From Paenibacillus alvei DSM 29 (GTDB lineage: Bacteria > Bacillota > Bacilli > Paenibacillales > Paenibacillaceae): 64,000 nt of DNA. A model generated the notes under the pieces. It had not been told where the DNA came from and did not search any database. It was given only the letters and a program-made list of their open reading frames with translations. Positions 22,611-33,485 of the stretch are shown one piece after another (position 1 is the stretch's first letter; every line of letters begins with the position of its first letter). A program made the position numbers and the translations under genes. The stretch spans positions 1 through 64,000 of the forward strand of contig NZ_AMBZ01000008.1 of NCBI RefSeq assembly GCF_000293805.1. Direction: 5' to 3'.

Positions 22611-25600
22611 ATTTGTCACTTTTAATTACTTTTATCGCTTCATCGAAAGAGGATACATTGCCTTGTTCCACATTGTCTAACATTGACATAATATCGTCAT
22701 CTGACAATTCATAATTCGGTACAATAAACGCCTTGTCATCGGATTGATCTTTGCCGATACCGCGCTTCTTATCAATGAGCCCCGCTAATTCTTCTACGGA
22801 AGAGTGCGTAAAGATATCCGTAATATCAATCGTTCTAGGATATACCGCATTTATTTCCTTTAAAAGCTCCATCGCATGAATGGAATCCCCTCCGAGAGAA
22901 TTAAAACTCTCATAGATATCAATCTCCCTTAGATCTAACACGATAGCATAGCGGAACGCCACTTCATTCTCTGTAGTCGTATAATTATCATTTTTACCAA
23001 TAATGTGTACATCCTCTGGTGTAATCGTCTGTTTTGCTACTTGTTTTTTCTTTGTATTGTGACGACTGATATGACGATCAAAGTTTTTCTTCAACCATGC
23101 CGACAGTTTAAATGGAAGATTATTCTCCCCTATTTGTTGCAGAACATCATAATTGATTTGCCCTGGTATAACATTACTCAAATCGTACTTTATGATCTCA
23201 TTTAACGCCTGAATAGCTGCTTCTGTCTCCAGTGAACGGAATAAGGTAACGGCATCTGCAACCTGATAATCGACTGCCATACCCACTTCACTCCATCCTG
23301 GCCAATTCACAGTTAGCGCAGGTATACCTTTTTTCCGAAGGTACGTCGCATATGCATCAAGGAATGCGTTCGCTGCGGTATAATCACTTTGCCCCGGTCC
23401 TCCTAATAAAGACGTCATCGAAGAAAACAGGATAAAGAAATCAAGCGTCTCTCCTTTCGTCAGAGCGTCCAATACTACCGTACCATCAATTTTTGGTCTT
23501 ATGACATCACGAAATGTATTCATATTTTTGTTAAACAGGAATCCATCTCCTGCCATACCAGCGCAGTGGATAATGCCATTAATAGGGCCATATGCGGCTT
23601 TTAGCTCTGATAGAATGCTTTCCATTCGGACCATATCACTAACGTCCGCATAGCGAAGCAAAATGGTACATCCTAGGTTTTCAAGATATAAGATCGATTC
23701 AATAAGGGTTTTAAGTTTACGATCCCCATCCGACAGTAAGGTTTGCCACGTTGACCGATCAGGCAATGCTTTACGAGCTAGAAGGCAGATTGTTTGTGCT
23801 CCCTTATTCCCTAAATCTATTGCCATTTGCAACCCTAATCCACCGGTACCTCCTGTAATGAAATAGAAGCCTGTCTGCTTAATCTCCAACCTCTTTATCG
23901 ATTCTTGTTTCTGTTCGATCACAGTAAGTGCCTCCGTGAATCGTTGATTGTTTCGATATGCGACGCGGAAGGTTGGATTGTCCGTCATCACCTCATCTAG
24001 TACAGTCTCCATATCTGTTGCCTCATCTATGTCGATACAACGATAGCGAAGATTAGGATATTCTGCCGCAGTCGACTTGGTTACTGCCAGAAAGGCTGCG
24101 TGTGCAGGCTTGACACAAGCTTCTTCTCCTGTTACTTCATGTGCATAGTCAGTCAACAACACAAAGTCAACAGAATCACGGATCGTTCTAAGTAACGCTC
24201 TGGTCAAATAAACCACACTATAGAGACCTTGATGTAATTCTTCTCCATATCGCTCCGCCGAAACATCCGTTCGTGTAAAGTCAACGGTACTAAAGTGATA
24301 TACGGAACAAAGATTCACACTAATCGCAGCAAGTAGTTTGTCATAATCTTCCTCATCTTCACCAACAGTAAAATGGGTTTCATCAATTTGGCTAAATTCT
24401 TTGCCAATTGAGACAAAAAACAACCGACTATCTTGAGGCTGGGGCTGGATTCGTTCTGCAAGTGCACGAGCATAATATTCACCATGGTCACAAAAAACTA
24501 ATATACTACCTTGCACATTTTGAGTTTTTTGTATCGTTGCCGACTGCAGCATCCAGTTCATACCATAAAAGACATCCCTATTAAACTCATTCATTTTGCT
24601 AATTTGCCTCAGCGTGACTTCTTCCGCCTCTGCGATTAGATTTCCAGACATATCCACGAGTGAAGCGCGGAACGTAAACACTTCCGTGTTAGTATCCTTC
24701 GTCAAAGCAATCTTACTGTAAAAATGATTCGGAACCCGGCGATAAAATTTTAAGTTTTTATACGATAAAGGCAATAATTTAAGCCCACCCGAATAAATTC
24801 GGATAACAGGTACATTAATTGCATCGTCAACTAATGCCGGATGGAAAGAAAAATGGTCTAAATCAGACAAATACTTGTCTGAAATTTGTAACTCGGTTAT
24901 AACTTCATCCCGATCACCATTTGCTTTAGTGAAGAAGTTTAATATGGAATTCCAACGCTCACCAAAATAATTATCACTACCCCAATTACTGTAAAATACT
25001 TCTTTTTCTTCCGACGTTTGTTTAACATTAAGCTTTGTAAAAGCGGGATCTGATTCTATTTCTGAAAATGATAACTGTTTAGGCGGCGTATCATCATGCA
25101 TACAAACCGTTCCTTTGCAATGTTCTATCCACACGTCCCCAGTCGATTCCTCTTGCCTAGATACAAACGAAAATTCTGCATTAACGTCATTGTGAGTAAT
25201 AACAATATGGATATCCCTATCCCCTTCATAAGCTAGCAACGGGGCCATAAAAACGAGATCCTGAATCACAATATTTGCATTGTTAAAACAATGCTGGCAT
25301 GCTTCTTTAATCATTTCAAGAAATGCCGTTCCGACCAGCAGACCGGTGCCCATAAGCTTATGGTCGGTAATAACCCATTCTTTTGCTAGTTCGGGATTAA
25401 TGAGATACACACTTTGCTTCATTGAATCAACAATACAATGATGAACAAGCGGATGTAATATCTTAGTATCCGGTTTCCTACGGATTGATTGCATCACTGT
25501 AGCCGGTTCAGCCCAATAATGCGTTCTATCAAATGGATATGTTGGTAAAGAAACGCGCTTATATGCGCCATCTTGATACAAATGCTTCCAATCAACTGTG

Positions 25601-27504
25601 GCTCCTTTTACATAAAGTTCACAAAGCTTGGAGAGTTGTGATACATTTTCACACACATCTCCCCCTGTTAAAACAAGGTTTTGCGCTTCTTGTGTGATGC
25701 GATTTAGCTCGCTAATTAAAATTTCGCCTTCATTTATACTTTGACGCTTATCCGATACAACCTGATTTTTTCCATAGTAAATGCCATGATTAACCATATT
25801 TTTTAAATCATTTTTGTTTAGAATAGCAAGCTTTTCTCTTAAGTCTTTGAGGGTATTGAATACAATAGCGATTCGATACGTATAATGCCCGCGGCCCGTG
25901 TTCGCCGTATAGCATAGGTTACCGATCGGTATATTTTGTTCATTCTCAAGAAATTGTTCATAGTTATGAATTAAGCTTTTTAAAGCGGTTTCCGTTTTTG
26001 CCGATAGAGAAAGTACATTATTCGAAGTCGGAGCTGGTAACAAATCCGGCTCCTTATATTCTTCTACGATAAGGTGGCAATTGGTTCCACTAAAACCAAA
26101 TGCACTTATTCCTGCTCGTAGCGGCATTTCCCCGCTATCCCAATTCATGCATTTGTCGACTACATATAAAGGTGAATTAATAAAATTAATGTATGGATTC
26201 GTCTCCTCAAAATGAAGACTCGGTGGTAACATCCGATGTTTCATAGATAAAAGAACTTTTAATAGATTTGCTGGGCCGGCAGCACCGACCGAATGCCCAA
26301 TGTTTGTTTTCACAGAACCAATTCCACAAAATTGCTTTTTATCCGTAAATCTTGAAAAAGCATTAGATAAGCCAGTAACTTCAATCGGGTCACCGAGCAA
26401 CGTTCCAGTACCATGTGTCTCGACGTAACTGATAGATTCAGGTGAAACGTTAGCTCTTTTCCACGCATCAATGATGACTTCTTCCTGAGCAAGTGGATTC
26501 GGAGCAGTGATACCGTTTGAAGCCCCATCATTGTTTACTGAGCTCCCCTTTATCACACCGTAAATGTGATCGCCATCTTTTATCGCATTCTTTAGTGGCT
26601 TCAATAAAAATACAACTACACCTTCAGAAAACACCGTACCACTACACTTCTTATCAAAGGTGCGGACGCGATAATCCGTGGATTGGACGGAGTCCATAAT
26701 ATTCATATCCTCATCCGATGTTTGCTTGTTATCAATATCTTGCATATTTTGACCAGCGATGCCGAGGTTAATCCCACCCGCGAGTGCCATATCACACTCC
26801 TGATTGCGAAGCGCACTACACGCTTCATGTATCGCAACAAGCCCTGAAGAGCAGGCAGTATCAAGGACGAAGGCTGGCCCTTTTAAGTTAAACGTATAGC
26901 TAATACGGCTTGCTAAAATACCACTCCAAAATCCACTTAGTTTCATCTGATCATCTTCGGTCAGGTATTTATAGTGGATAGAGTTTGTTTGATCTTTTCC
27001 GACAAATACACCCATTTTCGAATTAGTTATCGCCGGAATGCTATAACCGGCATCTTCGATTGCTGTCACTGCAGCTTCCATGAATACCCTTTGCTCAGGT
27101 TCGATATAGCGCGCTTCCCGTGGAGGAATCCCGAAAAAGGCGGCATCAAATTTATCCCAATCCGTAATATAACCACCTTGAAACTGTTCAAGCTTGTCAT
27201 AATTTTCTGGCGAAGGTGTATAGCCGATATACTCGCTAAAATCAATATTCTTTAAGATCATCTCGTCATAAACAAGTTTATCTTCAGGTTTCGGTACAAA
27301 GCACAACCTACCATTCACTAAATTATCCCAGTACTCCCCTGAATTTTTTGACATAGGCAACCTATTTGCAACACCAATCACCGCTATTTCATTTAATTCG
27401 TCTTTTTCATTTTGTTGAAGCTCCGCTAACAAATTTACTGCTTCTGTTTGGGAAATATGCTTCATGCTGAGTTGTTCTAAAATAAATTTCTTTACAGTGT
27501 TCAT
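22609..27504 (-). CDS. Polyketide synthase, KS-DH-KR-ACP (trans-AT type)
   Basis: 1,631 residues forming one complete reducing module without an AT. After a helical N-terminus comes KS with DTACSSG (Cys near 216), THGTGT (near 365) and TNIGH (near 405), so the triad is intact. The DH domain begins near 690 and its helix motif reads HKLMGTGLLV (near 715), with Val in place of the usual Pro; the partner Asp is in HPALVDDAIN. KR has GGTGGLG near 1220 and Ser-Tyr-Asn in SSMTSLLGGPGQSDYTAAN; Asp in CAGMAGDG suggests a B-type reductase. ACP has LGGDS near 1538. The module should extend a chain by two carbons and leave a double bond. ATG 27504 follows AAGGAGGGAT, 17 bp after the KR-ACP gene. Confidence 0.94.
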   Translation of the reverse strand: MNTVKKFILEQLSMKHISQTEAVNLLAELQQNEKDELNEIAVIGVANRLPMSKNSGEYWDNLVNGRLCFVPKPEDKLVYDEMILKNIDFSEYIGYTPSPENYDKLEQFQGGYITDWDKFDAAFFGIPPREARYIEPEQRVFMEAAVTAIEDAGYSIPAITNSKMGVFVGKDQTNSIHYKYLTEDDQMKLSGFWSGILASRISYTFNLKGPAFVLDTACSSGLVAIHEACSALRNQECDMALAGGINLGIAGQNMQDIDNKQTSDEDMNIMDSVQSTDYRVRTFDKKCSGTVFSEGVVVFLLKPLKNAIKDGDHIYGVIKGSSVNNDGASNGITAPNPLAQEEVIIDAWKRANVSPESISYVETHGTGTLLGDPIEVTGLSNAFSRFTDKKQFCGIGSVKTNIGHSVGAAGPANLLKVLLSMKHRMLPPSLHFEETNPYINFINSPLYVVDKCMNWDSGEMPLRAGISAFGFSGTNCHLIVEEYKEPDLLPAPTSNNVLSLSAKTETALKSLIHNYEQFLENEQNIPIGNLCYTANTGRGHYTYRIAIVFNTLKDLREKLAILNKNDLKNMVNHGIYYGKNQVVSDKRQSINEGEILISELNRITQEAQNLVLTGGDVCENVSQLSKLCELYVKGATVDWKHLYQDGAYKRVSLPTYPFDRTHYWAEPATVMQSIRRKPDTKILHPLVHHCIVDSMKQSVYLINPELAKEWVITDHKLMGTGLLVGTAFLEMIKEACQHCFNNANIVIQDLVFMAPLLAYEGDRDIHIVITHNDVNAEFSFVSRQEESTGDVWIEHCKGTVCMHDDTPPKQLSFSEIESDPAFTKLNVKQTSEEKEVFYSNWGSDNYFGERWNSILNFFTKANGDRDEVITELQISDKYLSDLDHFSFHPALVDDAINVPVIRIYSGGLKLLPLSYKNLKFYRRVPNHFYSKIALTKDTNTEVFTFRASLVDMSGNLIAEAEEVTLRQISKMNEFNRDVFYGMNWMLQSATIQKTQNVQGSILVFCDHGEYYARALAERIQPQPQDSRLFFVSIGKEFSQIDETHFTVGEDEEDYDKLLAAISVNLCSVYHFSTVDFTRTDVSAERYGEELHQGLYSVVYLTRALLRTIRDSVDFVLLTDYAHEVTGEEACVKPAHAAFLAVTKSTAAEYPNLRYRCIDIDEATDMETVLDEVMTDNPTFRVAYRNNQRFTEALTVIEQKQESIKRLEIKQTGFYFITGGTGGLGLQMAIDLGNKGAQTICLLARKALPDRSTWQTLLSDGDRKLKTLIESILYLENLGCTILLRYADVSDMVRMESILSELKAAYGPINGIIHCAGMAGDGFLFNKNMNTFRDVIRPKIDGTVVLDALTKGETLDFFILFSSMTSLLGGPGQSDYTAANAFLDAYATYLRKKGIPALTVNWPGWSEVGMAVDYQVADAVTLFRSLETEAAIQALNEIIKYDLSNVIPGQINYDVLQQIGENNLPFKLSAWLKKNFDRHISRHNTKKKQVAKQTITPEDVHIIGKNDNYTTTENEVAFRYAIVLDLREIDIYESFNSLGGDSIHAMELLKEINAVYPRTIDITDIFTHSSVEELAGLIDKKRGIGKDQSDDKAFIVPNYELSDDDIMSMLDNVEQGNVSSFDEAIKVIKSDK

Positions 27505-27521
27505 ACCTAAATCCCTCCTTA

Positions 27522-29420
27522 TTAATTGCGCTTATCCAGCAACGCTAGTACCTGCTCCATATTCATATCACCTGCAACAAATTGGTCTAACATATCCTCT
27601 ATGTTATTACCACTTTCTTCCTTAATCGTTATCTTGTCGCTCTTCATTGTCTTTTTCTCTATATATTGCGCGATTTCTACTACTGTCGAATACACAAACA
27701 TATCCGTAATCACGATGATACCGGGGTAGAACTTATCCAGTTCTTTTTGGAGATATGCAGCAAGCAATGAATTGCCACCCGATTCAAAAAATTTAGCATG
27801 GATATCTACTTGATCTGTACCGAGAGTTTGCGACCAAGCGTAGATTACATTTCTTTCAATGTCAGTAATATCGCTCATACTCTTCCCAATCACAACAATC
27901 TCTTTATCCTCGGGGGTAGTTCCCTTACTCCGATGACTCTGATCGTTACCTTTATAATTACTACTATTCGCAAACACACTGATGATGGGTTTGTCGTGTT
28001 CCATTTGTAATGCTTTAGAATCAATATCTCCGATCAGCACCTGAGGCAGCTTTGTTTTTAGAGCATGCCAGAACGCGGTGGCTCCTTCTTCATCATTAAG
28101 GAATCGCACATACACCCCTTCTTCGCGTATACCACTCGTTACCGCCATCCCTGATTCACGCCACCCTGTCCAGTTAATGGTCAAACTAGGCAACCCTAAT
28201 GCACGGCGGTAATATGAAAAACTATCCAGAAACGCATTCGCAGCGACATAATCGCTTTGTCCTGCTGCACCAAATATGGAGGCATAAGAAGAACACATCA
28301 CAAAAAAGCTTAACGGATCCTCGCGGGTCAGTTCATGCAATATCCAGGTTCCGGCAATTTTCGGTCTTAAGACTGATTCATACGTTTGCCATGTCTTATT
28401 CATAATGAACCCATCTCCAGCAATACCCGCAGCATGTATCACCCCGCAGATCGCTCCATGTGTATCTCGTAATTGCTGTAAGGTATCATCCATTTGTACA
28501 TAGTTAGCAATATCGACCTGCATAATATCCAATGAATACCCTTGAGCCCAAAGGCTTTGCACCTGCTCCAGTTTCTTGCGCAGAATTGGATCAGTAGTAT
28601 CCGATAGATGCGAAAACGTATCTCTTGAATAAGTTCTGTTAAGTAATACGACATGAATAGTAGGGTTAAGGCTGAATAAGTGCTGGGCAATGGCTAACCC
28701 CATGCCACCTAACCCACCTGTGATGATATAAACCCCGTTATCGATTAACGTCATTTGTTCATCATCAAGGGTTGTTCCTTGTGTGACATTGTGAAGTTGT
28801 TGCATATATTTAATATTTCTTCGATAGGACACAGCATGCAACGATTCATTGCTGAGCATGTCTTCGATCAGAACGTCTGCTGACGTATCGTTATCAATAT
28901 CTATTACGCGTGTCTTAATGTTCGCATACTCTCTGCCAATCGAATTGACCATACCACTCAATCCGTAGCTCAACGGTTGAATCCATTCTTCCTCACCGGT
29001 TACTTTCGTTGCATTTGAGGTGAATATAACCAAGTTTATTGAATGACGAACATCTTGGTTAAGTAATTCCTTTACCAAATTAAATGTGCTTTTGAAGAGC
29101 AATTCCATCTCTGTTATAAGCTGTGAGACTGTTTGTATCTCTTCATGCATAAGCGAAGCAATATGAACAATATACTTAATCTTCTCCTTCGCCAATGAAG
29201 ATAGAATGGTATCAAAATCACATGCCTCTCCTAACTCTACTGCTATCATCCGCTCTCCAAAGTACTGTCGCATCTGCAACATCAAAAACGAATTGAGTTG
29301 CTCACGACGATACATGATGAGAATGCAATCGTCTTCCTTCACAACACTCACCGCTTTATCAAAGGGGTCAGGACAAGCAATCCAGTGTGTCGTTCTATAC
29401 TGATGTTGGGATGACTTCAT
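27522..29420 (-). CDS. Polyketide synthase half-module, KR-ACP
   Basis: 632 residues: an N-terminal structural KR-like region, a catalytic KR (GGLGGMG near 237, catalytic part SSYASIFGAAGQSDYVAAN near 390) and an ACP with the attachment serine in GGNSL near 550. No KS or DH is present; these are supplied by the gene upstream, whose TGA overlaps this ATG (ATGA, 29420-29417), indicating translational coupling. Asp in HAAGIAGDG suggests a B-type reductase. The C-terminal tail after the ACP (ending LLDKRN) may be a docking segment for the next synthase. Together with KS-DH it forms one complete reducing and dehydrating module. Confidence 0.92.
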   Translation of the reverse strand: MKSSQHQYRTTHWIACPDPFDKAVSVVKEDDCILIMYRREQLNSFLMLQMRQYFGERMIAVELGEACDFDTILSSLAKEKIKYIVHIASLMHEEIQTVSQLITEMELLFKSTFNLVKELLNQDVRHSINLVIFTSNATKVTGEEEWIQPLSYGLSGMVNSIGREYANIKTRVIDIDNDTSADVLIEDMLSNESLHAVSYRRNIKYMQQLHNVTQGTTLDDEQMTLIDNGVYIITGGLGGMGLAIAQHLFSLNPTIHVVLLNRTYSRDTFSHLSDTTDPILRKKLEQVQSLWAQGYSLDIMQVDIANYVQMDDTLQQLRDTHGAICGVIHAAGIAGDGFIMNKTWQTYESVLRPKIAGTWILHELTREDPLSFFVMCSSYASIFGAAGQSDYVAANAFLDSFSYYRRALGLPSLTINWTGWRESGMAVTSGIREEGVYVRFLNDEEGATAFWHALKTKLPQVLIGDIDSKALQMEHDKPIISVFANSSNYKGNDQSHRSKGTTPEDKEIVVIGKSMSDITDIERNVIYAWSQTLGTDQVDIHAKFFESGGNSLLAAYLQKELDKFYPGIIVITDMFVYSTVVEIAQYIEKKTMKSDKITIKEESGNNIEDMLDQFVAGDMNMEQVLALLDKRN

Positions 29421-32190
29421 AAAGTTCTCCTCATCATGGATTTTTTAATAACATAATTGTTCAGTTCCCCAATGATACGACCATCCTCGTCCAGTAGCGT
29501 GACGTCAAAAGCCGCAAACTCCTCCGTTACACGATCTTGCTCTTTTAGCTTAATATAGCTATACATTCTAGGCGGAAGAGGTTGATAGAAGCGCGCTTGT
29601 TCACAGGAGAACGGCAAAAAGACATCGTTAATAATCAAATTGCCAGAATTAATCGCCGGATCAAGTAAAGACGGAAACAGTATATATTGATCCAATTCTG
29701 TTAGTAAGGCTTTATCAACTGAGAAATAAAGTAAAAGTTCTGTATCATTTTTATAAAGTGCCGCTAAATTGTTCCACTTATTCCCCTTAATTTCTACAAT
29801 TGTTTTAGGTACCAATGATGTATGCTTATCCAGTACCTCACAACGAGCCATAATCGAAGGGATATCGATTGACATATTTTTAGGGGCTGCATGTTTTCTT
29901 GCGCGCGCAGACACTTCTAAATGATGGATCCATTCACTTTCCTGATCGTTTTTACTAAAGCAATTCACCGTAATGACATCACGATCCTCCCTTATGACGG
30001 TATGAATCGTACGAGTTTCATGCCTGCCACAAGCAAATGGAACACAATATAATAGATTCTCAATATCAAATTGAGCATGTTTTAAATACCGAGTACTTAC
30101 GAATACGGCCATTTCAAAAAAACAGTGCCTGGTAAAACATGAACACCATTTATCATATGACATTTTAATTCCCAACATTGTTCAACATTCATCTTTGTCA
30201 TATATACTTGCATACGATGGGTATCTAACACACATGTATGAACTAATGGATGAAGATTCTCTTTGCGAGATTCAAATAATTGTTTTTCTTGTCTAGACGG
30301 TAACGAAACCCAATATCTTTTGTGATCGAACGGATAAGTAGGGATGCTCAACTTACGTCGTTCTTCTCTGCCATATAATTGTTTCCAGTCAATAGTCGCG
30401 CCTTGGACATATAGTGCAATTAATGCATTTAATAAGTCCTTATATTGCCCTTCGTCCGACTCATGGATAATTTGTTGCGTAATTTCAGCAGCTTTTTGCG
30501 AAAGTAATTGCACCGTATTACGGTGAATATATCCATCCGTAACATTGGAATCCGTTATTTTATGTTCGCCATAGACATAACTGTTATCGCTAAGATTTTG
30601 TGTAAAATTAATCGCTAAAAGATCATCCGGAGAATGAAGAATCATCGCAAAACGACATTCAAAATGAACTCTGCCGACATTGGCGGTATAGCATAAATCA
30701 TCAAGATTGCAGTTTGGCATTTGCGTTACATATTGCTTATACAGCTCAATGTAACGGCGAACGGTCTGTTCATCTTTGGCTGAAATCGTAATTATCCGAG
30801 ATTGTTTTGGACTATGTACTGCACTGTCTACTTGGGGGGCTTCTTCTAAGATGAGATGGCAGTTTGTTCCGCTCATGCCGAAGGAACTAACACCACATCG
30901 TCTCGGATAATGCGTCGGCTCCCAATTACATAACTTATCATTCACATAAACAGGTGATGATGAAAAATTAATCTTTTGGTTAGGTGCTGTGAAGTGAAGC
31001 GTTGGAGGTAATTGCTTATGCTTCAGCATTAAAACTGCTTTAAGTAGCCCTACCGCTCCTGCTGCACTATCAAGGTGACCCACGTTACTTTTTACAGATC
31101 CGATTGCACAAAATTGTTTCTTGTCCGTCACTCGGCTGAACGCACGTTCTATACCGTTAATTTCCACAGGGTCGCCAAGTTTTGTTGCTGTACCATGCGC
31201 TTCAATATAAGATATCGTCTCAGGGTTGATTCGAGCGTCTTTCCATGCCCCTCTTATGACAGATTCTTGAGCCTCAGCATTTGGTGCAGTAATGCCAACC
31301 GAAGCTCCATCCTGGTTGACACTTCCCCCTTTAATAACCGCATAAATATTATCGCGGTCGCGGACTGCATCGCGTAACGACTTCAGGATAAAACATATAA
31401 CACCTTCTCCTGTGCCTGTACCGTCTGCATCATAGTTAAACGTCTTCGTTCTCGAAGAAGAAGACTCAATTCCCATCTTGTTCTCAATCACTTGTGGTGC
31501 GGGTGCTATTCTGAAGCGAACAGAACCCGCAATCGCCATTGTAATGCTACCATTTTTAATGTGCTCACAAGCCGTATGCACAGCTACCAAAGAGGATGAG
31601 CAAGTCGTATCAATATTAATTGCCGGTCCTTTTAGATTTAATATGTAGCTAATTCTACTTGCGATAATGGCATCCACATTTCCAGAAACTGAAATCCCGT
31701 ACGTATGCGCATCACTCTCTTTCAGCAATGAACGGTAGGAATCAGGCGGACTTGTATAGCCTACAAACACACCTGTCGGACTTCCTTTTAAACAACCGCC
31801 ACCATAGCCGGCATCCTCAAGCGCTGTCCAAGCCGACTCCAAAAACATACGTTGCGCTGGATCCATGAATTCAGCTTCCCGAGGTGAGATATTAAATACA
31901 CTTGGATCGAATAAATCGATTCGATCCATATAAGCAGATTGTCCTAAATCTTCAGGTATTTCCTTCTGGTGCATGTACTGATATGATCGAACCGCATCCT
32001 CATACCGTTGTTGCGGAAAATCAGTAATCAAATCCATTCCATTACGGATATAATCCCAAAACTCTTTAACATTGTTGGCTTTTCCAACCTGTGCATGTAA
32101 ACCAATGATCGCTATATCCTGGACAGAAGGTTCATGACAATCGGAATCGGATGGCGAATACGGTATTTGCTTAATCATATTCAAATCCAC
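29417..32190 (-). CDS. Polyketide synthase half-module, KS-DH, one frameshift
   Basis: KS with DTTCSSS (Cys near 197), AHGTAT and SNVGH, so the catalytic triad is complete. It is followed by the usual post-KS linker and a DH whose helix motif HMINGVHVLP fits HxxxGxxxxP exactly. The frame then breaks in a run of seven T (minus strand, about 30114-30120): as written it reads GTVFLKWPYS and stops at 30097, but with eight T it reads GTVFFEMAVF and continues through LLDPAINSGN (second DH motif) to 29417. The corrected length is 924 residues. The start is GTG 32190, seven bases after AAGGGGG and 14 bp from the AT gene. The role is condensation and dehydration for the first extension step, with KR-ACP in the next protein. 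Confidence 0.9.
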
Positions 32191-32204
32191 TGGATAGCCC
32201 CCTT

Positions 32205-33454
32205 CTATGTAATTGCATTGTAATCAAAATGCTCGAACAAGGATTCTGTATTGGAATCTCTGAATAACTCTTTTAATCTGGCGATCTGTTCTTCCCGGCT
32301 TGTTTGTTTCGTTTTGAACATCATTAGCAGCATCGTAATAGCTTGTTGCATCTCCTCTTCAGTAGCAGCTCTTCCTTCCTTCTCAATCTCGCTCTGAAGT
32401 GCACTTAACTTGTTATAAGGTTCAATAACTCCTCGTTGGTATTGTTCACTATCCCAATTGTTATTACGGGTAGCCGCAAAAATACCTAAACTTCTGGACA
32501 AAAACGGAATAGCACTATCCTGAATGTGTTTTTCAAGTTTTTCGATATCCTCAATATGGTCATAGGCAAATACAGGCGTGTCACCGAAAATGTTATTCAT
32601 CAATTTTTTAAGTACATGTCCCGGCCCTACTTCCACGCCATACTTGATCAAATATTTTTTCGCATAGAGCATGCAGTCTACCCAGCGAACAGGTGTGTAA
32701 ATTTGCGCTGTAAGATTAGGAATAATATCCTCACTGCCAAGGTAAGGCTTAGCTGTTACGTTAGAAAGCACAGGTATCGTAAAATCATTAAACCGGTATT
32801 TTTAAGTTCTTCTTCAAAGAGCGTGGCGACAGGTTGCATAATACTACAATGAAATGGAGCGCTTACATTAAGATAAACAGATTTTATCCCCTCTTCATTC
32901 AGTACATTTACAACCTGATCAACAGATGTACGATGTCCAGAAATAACGGTTTGCGTGCGTGAATTATAATTTGAGATACTTACCACTTCGTTTGATTGAG
33001 TAACCGAATGACAAATATGCTCAAGTTTCTCCACATCACGCATCAACACAGACACCATGCAACCTGCTTCCGGTGCAATCGCTTCTTGCATCAGCTCTCC
33101 CCGTTTACGCACAATTTTGACAGCATCAGCAAAATCAATGGCACCTGCGCAAGTGAGTGCAGTAATCTCACCTAAACTATGTCCAGCCATTAAGTCGGGT
33201 TTAATCATGTGCCTATCCATCAGTACACGAAACATGGCTACACTTGTTGTTAAAATCGCAGGCTGGGCATTATGTGTTAATGTTAAATTCGCTTGATCAC
33301 CTTCAAAACACAACTTCTTTAGATCAAGTGACAATGCATCACTTGCTTCCGCAAATACATCTGAAGCGATTTTAGAATTCTCACATAGTGTTTTCCCCAT
33401 CCCAACATACTGTGAACCTTGTCCTGGAAAATAGAATGCTTTTCTCATCATCAT
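32205..33454 (-). CDS. Stand-alone acyltransferase (malonyl-CoA:ACP transferase-like), one frameshift
   Basis: A discrete AT of the kind that serves AT-less PKS modules. FPGQGSQ is near residue 9, the nucleophile is in AGHSLGE near 91, Arg in VRKRGE and His in SAPFH. The frame written runs to 32756 (LKNTGLMILRYLCFLT). The rest (VLSNVTAKPY, VEVGPGHVL) is in another frame, rejoined by one extra T in the short run at 32790-32792 (GFNDFTIPVLSN). The corrected product is 416 residues. Beyond the AT fold is a roughly 100-residue tail (RSLGIFAATRNNNWD...) that is clearly paralogous to the tail of the AT-like protein two genes upstream. No strong ribosome binding site precedes ATG 33454. Confidence 0.88.
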
Positions 33455-33485
33455 AATTGATTAGACCGTTCATGAACGCCCTAAT

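Noticed and set aside
26310..26699. Opposite-frame reading sections inside the PKS
   Set aside because: The PKS frame is continuous here with intact KS motifs, so these are shadows.
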